From positions 17,998,113 through 18,062,112 of the forward strand of contig CM040092.1 of assembly GCA_022496805.1 (NCBI GenBank): DNA of 64,000 bases, written 5' to 3'. Source of the stretch: Pohlia nutans (lineage: Eukaryota > Streptophyta > Bryopsida > Bryales > Mniaceae). Positions 45,337 to 56,471 of this stretch are shown here, piece by piece (position 1 is the first letter of the stretch; each line of letters starts with the position of its first letter). The position numbers and the translations under genes are program-made. The notes under the pieces were generated by a model. The model saw nothing but the letters and a program-made list of their open reading frames with translations. It did no database searches and was not told the origin of the DNA.

Positions 45337-46927
45337 CTTCAGCCCAAGATGTTAGCATCAGATTTCGCAATCTACCGTCTCTCCCCCATTCCACCACAAC
45401 TTGCTCCATCTCCATCTCCAATGCCCTCACTCTTGCTACTGCAAGAATGGCAACACTTGCCCAATCATCAAATTGCGTAGCAAGTGCGGCATACTCCTTT
45501 CTAAGACTCTTATTCTGCCGCTCCAACTCCACCGAGTTATCGTGTTGGACTTCGTATACCATTACGCGGGTCCTCAAGTCTGCAAGCTCTTCGTGATTTT
45601 CAAAGTTCCCGCAACTGAGAGCACGCTCTAATTTTTTTTTTAAATCCTCGTTTTCTTTTTCTAGAGCGAGGTCCCTTGACATGACTTCACCGGCCAAAGA
45701 CTCCGTGGTCGCGATGCAATCTAGAGCAGCGTCCCGTTCATATTGCAGTTTGTCCTCGCGATTCATTGCCGCGACACGTTCCTCGTACTTCCACAACTGC
45801 GATGAGGTCATTGCCTCCTTCCCCTTCCCCATACATTCCGGTGGTGGAACACTCAAAATACATTGATCAATGGGGACAACAAAATCGTCACTCCATACCA
45901 TGAAATCAGCGTTTGAAGCATCTTCCTTGAAACCCAGCTCAGCAAGTTTGCCTTCTACAAATGTCACCCTGGCGCGCAGAGCTGCGACCTCTGTCTCATG
46001 TTTTCTAACGAGGTCTCTGATGACCGTGCTGTGAAGGTGGGTCCCATCCAATGTACTCGGTGCGTCGTGAATTATTGGAAATCCTTCCCCTCCCGGTAAA
46101 ACGGGCGTACTTGGTACCACGGTCTCATCCATCATCACATCCGTCGTTCCGGTTTCAAAATCGGGCATTGCTGCATCCGCCACTTCCGTAGGTGGGGCCT
46201 CCATTGTAAGTGCCTCCGCTTGTACTGCACCTCTGTAATCGTCATGTCCCTCAAATATTTGTACGGGAGGCGTTTGTCGTGGTACTTCTACAAAAGGTGC
46301 ACTGCCTAAATTCGCAATGACTTCGTCCATGAATTCTTCGTCCACTTGCATATCATCCTCTATACTGGGCCCACTGTAATTCCTTGGCGGATACAGCAAA
46401 TTATGGTTTTCAATAAACCATTGGGGGATTGGCACCATGGGAATTTCCTTTGGCCTCCTCAGTAAATATGCTTTGCGTACGGCCGACGGAAGCGAGGACC
46501 AATCCACTTGCACCTTCAAAACACTCTCCGCATACACCATCGCAACGATACACAACGGAATGTTGTGTTTAGCGTATTTAGGGTCATCCGAAATCGCCCT
46601 CAACACACTCAACATCCTCCATTTCATTAGAATGTTGTTCATCTGGGTCCACTTGCCAGAGGCGCTCGCACAATTCCGCTCGTGGCGATCTCGTGGCCAA
46701 AACGCACGGTCCACATGGACCCAATTCACATAACGGCTCGCTATCAAAGCAATCCACGGAGTTGTTTGTTCTTCCCATCCCGGTTTCGCAAGAATGTTGG
46801 GGTTATTATAAATTTCCCACTGGACGTCCTGAGGTGTGCCTTTGGGTTTACTTTTCCGTGGTTCGTTTACCTTAACCCCTTCACCAAATTCGGATCTAGA
46901 CCGTCGTCGATTAACACCCTCCGCCAT
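45278..46927 (-). CDS. Long protein with unknown N-terminal domain and coiled coil
   Basis: Frame of 549 codons from the ATG at 46927. Basic start (NRRRSRS, KSKPKG), then an N-terminal domain of about 150 residues (WEIYNNPNILAKPGW, VHVDRAFWPRDRHERNC, MKWRMLSVLRAISDDPKYA, VDWSSLPSAVRKAYLLRRP). This domain also forms the whole of the protein at 48848-49465. Next come an acidic Pro/Thr-rich linker and a Glu/Lys/Leu-rich coiled coil (last ~160 residues). The end (DSMYDDDWPTTAQG) runs into the RING-H2 frame. The family is not recognised. Upstream is the TATA box at 47289 and the GGCAGTCGG minisatellite. I infer a multidomain protein with a C-terminal RING, possibly a ubiquitin ligase. Confidence 0.7.
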   Translation of the reverse strand: MAEGVNRRRSRSEFGEGVKVNEPRKSKPKGTPQDVQWEIYNNPNILAKPGWEEQTTPWIALIASRYVNWVHVDRAFWPRDRHERNCASASGKWTQMNNILMKWRMLSVLRAISDDPKYAKHNIPLCIVAMVYAESVLKVQVDWSSLPSAVRKAYLLRRPKEIPMVPIPQWFIENHNLLYPPRNYSGPSIEDDMQVDEEFMDEVIANLGSAPFVEVPRQTPPVQIFEGHDDYRGAVQAEALTMEAPPTEVADAAMPDFETGTTDVMMDETVVPSTPVLPGGEGFPIIHDAPSTLDGTHLHSTVIRDLVRKHETEVAALRARVTFVEGKLAELGFKEDASNADFMVWSDDFVVPIDQCILSVPPPECMGKGKEAMTSSQLWKYEERVAAMNREDKLQYERDAALDCIATTESLAGEVMSRDLALEKENEDLKKKLERALSCGNFENHEELADLRTRVMVYEVQHDNSVELERQNKSLRKEYAALATQFDDWASVAILAVARVRALEMEMEQVVVEWGRDGRLRNLMLTSWAEVDSMYDDDWPTTAQGICLA

Positions 46928-47288
46928 CGTCAAATTTGATTACAGTACCAACTTCATGTCCCTTCTAAAGTCTCCGATACCCTAAAACGTACTTAAAGAA
47001 ACCTCGCACTTCAAAATAGTGCGACTAGTATTAAAAAACGTTAAATTGCACTTCAAAATAGTGCTGAATTTAACGTTCAGTTCAAGGTTTACGATCCACA
47101 CACAAGTAACAAGTCACAAGTAACATAAATATAATTTTGAACCCCTGAGGTAAAGTTTTCAATGAAATACTCCGCCTCAGAGGCCACCTATTCACCCACG
47201 AGCACGTGGCGGCGGTTGCTTAAAGCACACCCAGTCAATGTGCTCAAGAAGGTGAACAAGCGTGTGAAAATGAGCCACGTTGACCACC
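46928..47288 (-). other. 5' leader of the coiled-coil gene
   Basis: Between TATA box and ATG. The part near 47215-47262 (GTTGCTTAAAGCACACCC, then AATGTGCTCAAGAAGG) matches 49730-49765 in the leader of the paralogous gene, so the leaders are homologous. AGTGCGA / AGTGCTGAA repeats occur near 47020-47065. Confidence 0.5.
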
Positions 47289-47295
47289 TTATATA
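47289..47295 (-). promoter_or_regulatory. TATA box of the coiled-coil gene
   Basis: TATATAA on the minus strand, 362 bp from the ATG, directly downstream of the minisatellite. Same arrangement as at 30895 and 49801. Confidence 0.6.
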
Positions 47296-47308
47296 TCATG
47301 TGCCCCTC

Positions 47309-47690
47309 CCCGACTGCCCTCATCCGACTGCCCCCTCACCGACTGCCCCATCCGACTGCCCTTACCCGACGGCCCGGATGCGACGGCCGCGTCCCGACTG
47401 CCCTCATCCGACGGCCGACGATGCGACTGCCGAACCCCGACTGCCCCCCTCCGACCGCCCCCTCCCGACTGCCCTTACCTGACGGCCCAGATCATCCGGC
47501 CTCATCCCGACTGCCCTCATCCGACGGCCCACGATCCGACTGCCCTCGATCCCGACTGCCCTCGATCCCGACTGCCCTTATCCGACGGTCCACGATCCTG
47601 ACTGTCCTTAACCGACGGCCCAAATGCGACTGCCGCATCCCGACTGCCCTCATCCAACGGCCCACGATCTGACTGCCCCTCTCCGACTGC
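47309..47690 (-). repeat. GGCAGTCGG minisatellite upstream of the coiled-coil gene
   Basis: Written on the plus strand as CCGACTGCCC or CCGACGGCCC, about 25 copies spaced 12-17 bp over 380 bp. Proline/alanine/threonine-rich frames here are by-products of the repeat. Confidence 0.9.
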
Positions 47691-48847
47691 CTCCCACCAA
47701 AATTTACCCCTTAACGTACCAGGGTGTCCCTGGAATTGAGAGATTGAGAAAAATAGTCATACAATACTATTTAGAAGAATATTTTGGAATTGATATACAA
47801 ATGAAAGTTTTAGATTGAGAATTTTAGATTCCATCCGTACGGTTCGATTCATTAATATTATCACCAATGTTTAATTATAAAATTTGAAGGTTAAAATTAA
47901 AAATTCCTTCTAAATTTGATTACAAACAAAATTTTAATAATTTTTGAGTTAAATTTGTTGGAATGAATTTGAATTGAGATAATCTGAAACGTGGTGATTC
48001 TTTGAAATTTTTGTGTTTCTTAAATGTATGACCTCATTTTTGGAAGGCCACTTTTGAACTACAATCAATGCAATTTTGGCTTGGTCAACGACTTGACATA
48101 CTTCTACATTTGTAATTTTAGAAAAATATGTAATCAAGTATGACTAAATCCAACCGTTAGATAAGAGAACAACTTGGTGAAGAATCTCCAAAAATTTGGA
48201 TGACTTTCATCCAAGCATTGATGAGAACATGATAAGGGTTTGCATCTGTTAATCATCCAGTTTCTGGACTCTCTGACGTTTAGCCCTTAAAGAACATATA
48301 GTTTGCAAAATCCCAATAACATATGGAAAATTATATTTCGTAAATAAAATAAAAATTTGAAGGTGTCTCCGAGGTAGACTCATGTAAATTAGGGACTTGG
48401 TCCCTAATTTAGAAATTGCAAATCCTAGTCAAAGAACATAGAGTTAGCAAAATCCCGATAACATATGAAAAATGATATTTCGTAAATATTGAAAAAGTTT
48501 GGGGGTATTCCTAATGATGTTAGGCACTCGTCTGTGTAAAAAAGTTCCAAAATGGAGTCCCGGGACTCATGGCTGCATTTTCCACATATTGCAAATCCTT
48601 GTCAAAAGACATAAAGTTACCAAAATACCAATAACAATGGCAAATGATAATATTGTGAGTGAAACTCCATCCCATAAAAACTTATAATGGCTAATCAAAA
48701 TTGAGATCTATTTTCTAAAACCGTTGATCCTAATTTGCCATTGTATAAGAACACGTATAAAACTAAGCCGTACAATACACTACACAAAATGTCCAAAAAA
48801 ACTATAATACTATAATTATATACATCTATACATTATGCACACAACAT
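47691..48847. other. AT-rich stretch with a diverged tandem repeat
   Basis: No gene. Three related blocks at 48288-48346, 48432-48488 and 48603-48660 share AAAGAACATA-AGTT-GCAAAATCCC-ATAACATATG, spaced 144 and 171 bp. Confidence 0.6.
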
Positions 48848-49465
48848 TTATAATGGCCTCCGGTACCCCAGTATTGCATCTTGAACCTCTTCCAAGAGCT
48901 CCTCATCATCGAAACCATCAGAGTCGTCATCATCATCACCGTCATCTGGGGCGGGTTTCTCCAGTAGCTCTGGGTTGTCACTAAACCATTGCGGCATAGG
49001 TATCATGGGAATGTCTATGGGCCTCCTAACCAAGTACGATTCTCGAAGACGCGATGGGAGGGAGGACCAATCCACCTCCACGTTCAACACACTCTCCACG
49101 TACACCATCGCAACTATCGCCAACGGAACGTTGTGCTTCGCGTACGCACGATCATCGGAAATTGCCCTCAGCACGCACAACATCCTCCATTTCATAGGGA
49201 TATTGCTTACTTGAGTCCACTTGCCGGCTGCGTTGTGACAATTCCGCTCGTGCCTCTCTCTGGGCCAAAAAGCACGGTCTACGTGGACCCACCCTACGTA
49301 ACGGGTGGCTATCAAAGCTGTCCATGGAGTTGGTTCTGTTTCCCATCCACGTCTAGCTTGAATGCTGGGATTGTCGTATATATCCCATTCTGGCTTTTGA
49401 GGTTGACCTTTGGGCTTTGTCTGCTTGGAATTACTGCTTTGACCATGATAATATCCCTTTGACAT
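48848..49465 (-). CDS. Small paralogue of the coiled-coil/RING protein
   Basis: 205 residues from the ATG at 49465, uninterrupted. Basic start (SNSKQTKPKGQPQK), then the same domain as the protein at 45278-46927: WDIYDNPSIQARRGW, VHVDRAFWPRERHERNC, MKWRMLCVLRAISDDRAYA, VDWSSLPSRLRESYLVRRP, IPMPQWF. It ends in an acidic tail (DDGDDDDDSDGFDDEELLEE) with no coiled coil or RING. A clear 3' splice site (TTTTTATTGCAG, ending near 49478) just upstream of the ATG implies a 5'UTR intron. The TATA box is at 49801, 336 bp upstream. An unbroken frame and retained promoter suggest a working gene; the function is unknown. Confidence 0.75.
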   Translation of the reverse strand: MSKGYYHGQSSNSKQTKPKGQPQKPEWDIYDNPSIQARRGWETEPTPWTALIATRYVGWVHVDRAFWPRERHERNCHNAAGKWTQVSNIPMKWRMLCVLRAISDDRAYAKHNVPLAIVAMVYVESVLNVEVDWSSLPSRLRESYLVRRPIDIPMIPMPQWFSDNPELLEKPAPDDGDDDDDSDGFDDEELLEEVQDAILGYRRPL

Positions 49466-49800
49466 CTTTATAATACACTGCAATAAAAAGTCATTTGCAC
49501 TAGTAAGAGGATTTTCTAGTCATCTAGATATAATTCTAAATCCAACACTTTCAAAAAGTCCAATTATGATGGCCAAGAATACTAGTGCATTCAATATACT
49601 AAACAATTCAAAGTCCAGTGAGAGGTTTTATAGTAAGTAATGTTTTATAAAACCTGCAAATGACAGTTCCAATGAAAGAACTTCCCGCACTACATGCCAC
49701 TTCTTCGGACCCCAAGCACTTCGCAATGGTTGCTATACAGCAAGCCTGTCGATGTGCTCGAAGGACGTCAGAAATGTGATAAATGAGGCAACTTGTCCCC

Positions 49801-49808
49801 TATATATA
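49801..49808 (-). promoter_or_regulatory. TATA box of the small paralogue
   Basis: TATATATA on the minus strand, with a telo-box-like AACCCTAAAC motif at about 49822-49831 between it and the minisatellite. The whole segment lies inside the first 2,995-bp repeat unit, so three further copies exist. Confidence 0.6.
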
Positions 49809-49830
49809 CTCTAAACCACTGAACCCTAAA

Positions 49831-50112
49831 CCGACTGCCTCTGCATTGACAGCCCCCATCCAACGACCAGAGCTCGTCAGCTGACCCGACTGCCTCAATT
49901 CGACGGTTCTTGATTATCACTGTGGCCGACTGCCCCTGCACCGACTTCCCCCCCCCCCCGACTGCCCCATCCGTCTGCCACCTCCGACTGCCCCATCCGT
50001 CTGCCACCTCCGACGGCTCCCTCCGTCTGCCACGTCCAACTGCTCCGTCCGACTACCCAACCCGACTGCTGCATCCATCTGCCTGTACTTTACTGTCCCA
50101 CCCGACTGCCCT
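49831..50112 (-). repeat. GGCAGTCGG minisatellite upstream of the small paralogue
   Basis: CCGACTGCC / CCGTCTGCCACC copies on the plus strand, with a 12-C run near 49948. Same core as 30905-31197 and 47309-47690. Confidence 0.85.
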
Positions 50113-50481
50113 CGCCTGCATAGCACTTGGAAAAGTTCAGAACCCAGTACACTTCAGGAAGAAGTCAACACAATAAGAAACTTAATCCCAAAATCCGGTT
50201 GGCTACTATCTACACTCAATTCACATTGTTTAAAGAAAACTAAATACTTCATCATGACATCTCATACAACTTCGAAGTCTATATCGTCAAATCTATAGCA
50301 CTTCCACCTTCCTCTCCCATAGATAATTTCAAGATGTTCATGAATTAATTATTACATAGTAACGAACATATGATTTTCAGAAATGCATAAAACACACATG
50401 CCTAATGTAGGATAAGCTTTTTCCCAAGTAACGTAATTAATAGTACGTAACATGAAGGTGGAAGTCATGCATCCGAAGACC
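50113..50481. other. Unique segment between minisatellite and satellite (unit 1)
   Basis: No gene. Repeated unchanged at +2995, +5990 and +8985 (one base less in the last). Confidence 0.7.
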
Positions 50482-52546
50482 TTATATTACCAATGGGCGG
50501 GTATTAATATTGTGGGCTCATTGGACATCATAATATGCCTTCTACGATGTTCAACCATCATCCAAAAGCCATGCCACATGTGTTTTATATTACCAATGGG
50601 CGTATATTAATATTGTGGACTCACTAGAGATGATAATATGCCTTCCACGATGTTCTACCATCATCCAAATGCCATGCCACATGTGTTTTATATTACCAAT
50701 GGGCGTGAATTAATATTGTGGACTCACTAGAGATGATAATATGCCTTCCACGATGATATACCATCTTGCAAATGCCATGCCACAAGTGTTTTATATTACC
50801 AATTGGCGAGTATTAATATTGTGGACTCACTAGATAAGATAATATGCCTTCCACGATGTTCTACCATCATCCAAATGCCATTCCACAAGTGTTTTATATT
50901 ACCAATGGGCGTGTATTAATTTTGTGGACTCACTAGGGATGATCATATGCCTTGCACGATGTTCTAGCATCATCCAAATGCCATGCCACATGTGTTTTAT
51001 ATTACCAGTGGGCGTGTATTAATATGTGGACTCACTAGAGATGATAATATGCCTTCCACGATGTTCTACCATCATCCAAATGCCATGCCACAAGTGTTTT
51101 ATATTACCAATGGGCGTGTATTAATTTTGTGGACTCACTAGATAAGATAATATGCCTTCCACGATGTTCTACCATCATTCAAATGCCATGCCACAAGTGT
51201 TTTATATTACCAATGGGAGTGTATTAATATTGTGGACTCACTCGAGATGATAATATGCCTTCCACAATGTTCTACCATCATCCAAATGCCATGCGACAAG
51301 TGTTTTATATTACCAATGGGGGTGTATTTATATTGTGGACTCACTAGAGATGATAATATGCCTTCCACGATGTTCTACCATCATCCAAATGCCATGCCAC
51401 ATGTGTTTTATATTACCAATGGGCGTGAATTAATATTGTGGACTCACTAGAGATGATAATATGCCTTCCACGATGATATACCATCTTGCAAATGCCATGC
51501 CACAAGTGTTTTATATTACCAATTGGCGTGTATTAATATTGTGGACTCACTAGATAAGATAATATGCCTTCCACGATGTTCTACCATCATCCAAATGCCA
51601 TTCCACAAGTGTTTTATATTACCAATGGGCGTGTATTAATTTTGTGGACTCACTAGGGATGATCATATGCCTTGCACGATGTTCTAGCATCATCCAAATG
51701 CCATGCCACATGTGTTTTACATTACCAGTGGGCGTGTATTAATATTGTGGACTCACTAGAGATGATAATATGCCTTCCACGATGTTCTACCATCATCCAA
51801 ATGCCATGCCACAAGTGTTTTATATTACCAATGGGCGTGTATTAATTTTGTGGACTCACTAGGGATGATCATATGCCTTGCACGATGTTCTAGCATCATC
51901 CAAATGCCATGCCACATGTGTTTTATATTACCAATGGGGGTGTATTTATATTGTGGACTCACTAGAGATGATAATATGCCTTCCACGATGTTCTACCATC
52001 ATCCAAATGCCATGCCACAAGCGTTTTATAATACCAATCGCCGTGTATTATTATTGTAGGTTTATTGGACATGACAATATGCCTTCTACGATGTATTACC
52101 ATCATCCAAATCCCATGCCTGTTTTATATTACCAATGGGCGTATATTTATATAATGGGCTTACTGGACATGATAATATGCCTTGCACGATGTTCTTCCAT
52201 TATCCAAATGCCATGCCACATGTGTTTTATACTACCAATGGGCGTATATTAATATTGTGGTTTCACTAGAGATGATAATATGCCTTGCAGGATGTTCTAC
52301 CGTCATCCAAATGCCATGCCACATGCGTTTCATATTATTAATGGGCATGTATTATTATTGTGGGTTTACTTGACATGATAATATGCCTTGCACAATGTTC
52401 TACCATCATCCAAATGCCAGGACACATATGTTTTATAATACCAAAATGGGCGTGTATTAATATTCTGGACTCACTGGAGATGATAATATGCCTTCCACGA
52501 TGTTCTACCATCATGCAAATGCCATGCCACATGTGTTTTATATTAC
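50482..52546. repeat. 103-bp satellite block, unit 1
   Basis: About 20 monomers with consensus blocks TTTTATATTACCAATGGGCG, TGTATTAATATTGTGGACTC, ACTAGAGATGATAATATGCC, TTCCACGATGTTCTACCATC and ATCCAAATGCCATGCCACAT. Open frames in this block repeat every 103 bp and are not genes. Confidence 0.95.
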
Positions 52547-53107
52547 CAAAAAGTCCAATTATGATGGCCAAGAATACTAGTGCATTCAATATACTAAACA
52601 ATTCAAAGTCCAGTGAGAGGTTTTATAGTAAGTAATGTTTTATAAAACCTGCAAATGACAGTTCCAATGAAAGAACTTCCCGCACTACATGCCACTTCTT
52701 CGGACCCCAAGCACTTCGCAATGGTTGCTATACAGCAAGCCTGTCGATGTGCTCGAAGGACGTCAGAAATGTGATAAATGAGGCAACTTGTCCCCTATAT
52801 ATACTCTAAACCACTGAACCCTAAACCGACTGCCTCTGCATTGACAGCCCCCATCCAACGACCAGAGCTCGTCAGCTGACCCGACTGCCTCAATTCGACG
52901 GTTCTTGATTATCACTGTGGCCGACTGCCCCTGCACCGACTTCCCCCCCCCCCCGACTGCCCCATCCGTCTGCCACCTCCGACTGCCCCATCCGTCTGCC
53001 ACCTCCGACGGCTCCCTCCGTCTGCCACGTCCAACTGCTCCGTCCGACTACCCAACCCGACTGCTGCATCCATCTGCCTGTACTTTACTGTCCCACCCGA
53101 CTGCCCT
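52547..53107 (-). promoter_or_regulatory. Orphan promoter copy, unit 2
   Basis: Copy of 49552-50112: TATA at 52796-52803 and minisatellite at 52826-53107. On the minus strand it faces the unit-1 satellite block instead of a gene. Confidence 0.7.
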
Positions 53108-53476
53108 CGCCTGCATAGCACTTGGAAAAGTTCAGAACCCAGTACACTTCAGGAAGAAGTCAACACAATAAGAAACTTAATCCCAAAATCCGGTTGGCTA
53201 CTATCTACACTCAATTCACATTGTTTAAAGAAAACTAAATACTTCATCATGACATCTCATACAACTTCGAAGTCTATATCGTCAAATCTATAGCACTTCC
53301 ACCTTCCTCTCCCATAGATAATTTCAAGATGTTCATGAATTAATTATTACATAGTAACGAACATATGATTTTCAGAAATGCATAAAACACACATGCCTAA
53401 TGTAGGATAAGCTTTTTCCCAAGTAACGTAATTAATAGTACGTAACATGAAGGTGGAAGTCATGCATCCGAAGACC

Positions 53477-55541
53477 TTATATTACCAATGGGCGGGTATT
53501 AATATTGTGGGCTCATTGGACATCATAATATGCCTTCTACGATGTTCAACCATCATCCAAAAGCCATGCCACATGTGTTTTATATTACCAATGGGCGTAT
53601 ATTAATATTGTGGACTCACTAGAGATGATAATATGCCTTCCACGATGTTCTACCATCATCCAAATGCCATGCCACATGTGTTTTATATTACCAATGGGCG
53701 TGAATTAATATTGTGGACTCACTAGAGATGATAATATGCCTTCCACGATGATATACCATCTTGCAAATGCCATGCCACAAGTGTTTTATATTACCAATTG
53801 GCGAGTATTAATATTGTGGACTCACTAGATAAGATAATATGCCTTCCACGATGTTCTACCATCATCCAAATGCCATTCCACAAGTGTTTTATATTACCAA
53901 TGGGCGTGTATTAATTTTGTGGACTCACTAGGGATGATCATATGCCTTGCACGATGTTCTAGCATCATCCAAATGCCATGCCACATGTGTTTTATATTAC
54001 CAGTGGGCGTGTATTAATATGTGGACTCACTAGAGATGATAATATGCCTTCCACGATGTTCTACCATCATCCAAATGCCATGCCACAAGTGTTTTATATT
54101 ACCAATGGGCGTGTATTAATTTTGTGGACTCACTAGATAAGATAATATGCCTTCCACGATGTTCTACCATCATTCAAATGCCATGCCACAAGTGTTTTAT
54201 ATTACCAATGGGAGTGTATTAATATTGTGGACTCACTCGAGATGATAATATGCCTTCCACAATGTTCTACCATCATCCAAATGCCATGCGACAAGTGTTT
54301 TATATTACCAATGGGGGTGTATTTATATTGTGGACTCACTAGAGATGATAATATGCCTTCCACGATGTTCTACCATCATCCAAATGCCATGCCACATGTG
54401 TTTTATATTACCAATGGGCGTGAATTAATATTGTGGACTCACTAGAGATGATAATATGCCTTCCACGATGATATACCATCTTGCAAATGCCATGCCACAA
54501 GTGTTTTATATTACCAATTGGCGTGTATTAATATTGTGGACTCACTAGATAAGATAATATGCCTTCCACGATGTTCTACCATCATCCAAATGCCATTCCA
54601 CAAGTGTTTTATATTACCAATGGGCGTGTATTAATTTTGTGGACTCACTAGGGATGATCATATGCCTTGCACGATGTTCTAGCATCATCCAAATGCCATG
54701 CCACATGTGTTTTACATTACCAGTGGGCGTGTATTAATATTGTGGACTCACTAGAGATGATAATATGCCTTCCACGATGTTCTACCATCATCCAAATGCC
54801 ATGCCACAAGTGTTTTATATTACCAATGGGCGTGTATTAATTTTGTGGACTCACTAGGGATGATCATATGCCTTGCACGATGTTCTAGCATCATCCAAAT
54901 GCCATGCCACATGTGTTTTATATTACCAATGGGGGTGTATTTATATTGTGGACTCACTAGAGATGATAATATGCCTTCCACGATGTTCTACCATCATCCA
55001 AATGCCATGCCACAAGCGTTTTATAATACCAATCGCCGTGTATTATTATTGTAGGTTTATTGGACATGACAATATGCCTTCTACGATGTATTACCATCAT
55101 CCAAATCCCATGCCTGTTTTATATTACCAATGGGCGTATATTTATATAATGGGCTTACTGGACATGATAATATGCCTTGCACGATGTTCTTCCATTATCC
55201 AAATGCCATGCCACATGTGTTTTATACTACCAATGGGCGTATATTAATATTGTGGTTTCACTAGAGATGATAATATGCCTTGCAGGATGTTCTACCGTCA
55301 TCCAAATGCCATGCCACATGCGTTTCATATTATTAATGGGCATGTATTATTATTGTGGGTTTACTTGACATGATAATATGCCTTGCACAATGTTCTACCA
55401 TCATCCAAATGCCAGGACACATATGTTTTATAATACCAAAATGGGCGTGTATTAATATTCTGGACTCACTGGAGATGATAATATGCCTTCCACGATGTTC
55501 TACCATCATGCAAATGCCATGCCACATGTGTTTTATATTAC
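53477..55541. repeat. 103-bp satellite block, unit 2
   Basis: Same monomers in the same order as 50482-52546. Confidence 0.95.
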
Positions 55542-56102
55542 CAAAAAGTCCAATTATGATGGCCAAGAATACTAGTGCATTCAATATACTAAACAATTCA
55601 AAGTCCAGTGAGAGGTTTTATAGTAAGTAATGTTTTATAAAACCTGCAAATGACAGTTCCAATGAAAGAACTTCCCGCACTACATGCCACTTCTTCGGAC
55701 CCCAAGCACTTCGCAATGGTTGCTATACAGCAAGCCTGTCGATGTGCTCGAAGGACGTCAGAAATGTGATAAATGAGGCAACTTGTCCCCTATATATACT
55801 CTAAACCACTGAACCCTAAACCGACTGCCTCTGCATTGACAGCCCCCATCCAACGACCAGAGCTCGTCAGCTGACCCGACTGCCTCAATTCGACGGTTCT
55901 TGATTATCACTGTGGCCGACTGCCCCTGCACCGACTTCCCCCCCCCCCCGACTGCCCCATCCGTCTGCCACCTCCGACTGCCCCATCCGTCTGCCACCTC
56001 CGACGGCTCCCTCCGTCTGCCACGTCCAACTGCTCCGTCCGACTACCCAACCCGACTGCTGCATCCATCTGCCTGTACTTTACTGTCCCACCCGACTGCC
56101 CT
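55542..56102 (-). promoter_or_regulatory. Orphan promoter copy, unit 3
   Basis: TATA at 55791-55798, minisatellite at 55821-56102, facing the unit-2 satellite block. Confidence 0.7.
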
Positions 56103-56471
56103 CGCCTGCATAGCACTTGGAAAAGTTCAGAACCCAGTACACTTCAGGAAGAAGTCAACACAATAAGAAACTTAATCCCAAAATCCGGTTGGCTACTATC
56201 TACACTCAATTCACATTGTTTAAAGAAAACTAAATACTTCATCATGACATCTCATACAACTTCGAAGTCTATATCGTCAAATCTATAGCACTTCCACCTT
56301 CCTCTCCCATAGATAATTTCAAGATGTTCATGAATTAATTATTACATAGTAACGAACATATGATTTTCAGAAATGCATAAAACACACATGCCTAATGTAG
56401 GATAAGCTTTTTCCCAAGTAACGTAATTAATAGTACGTAACATGAAGGTGGAAGTCATGCATCCGAAGACC

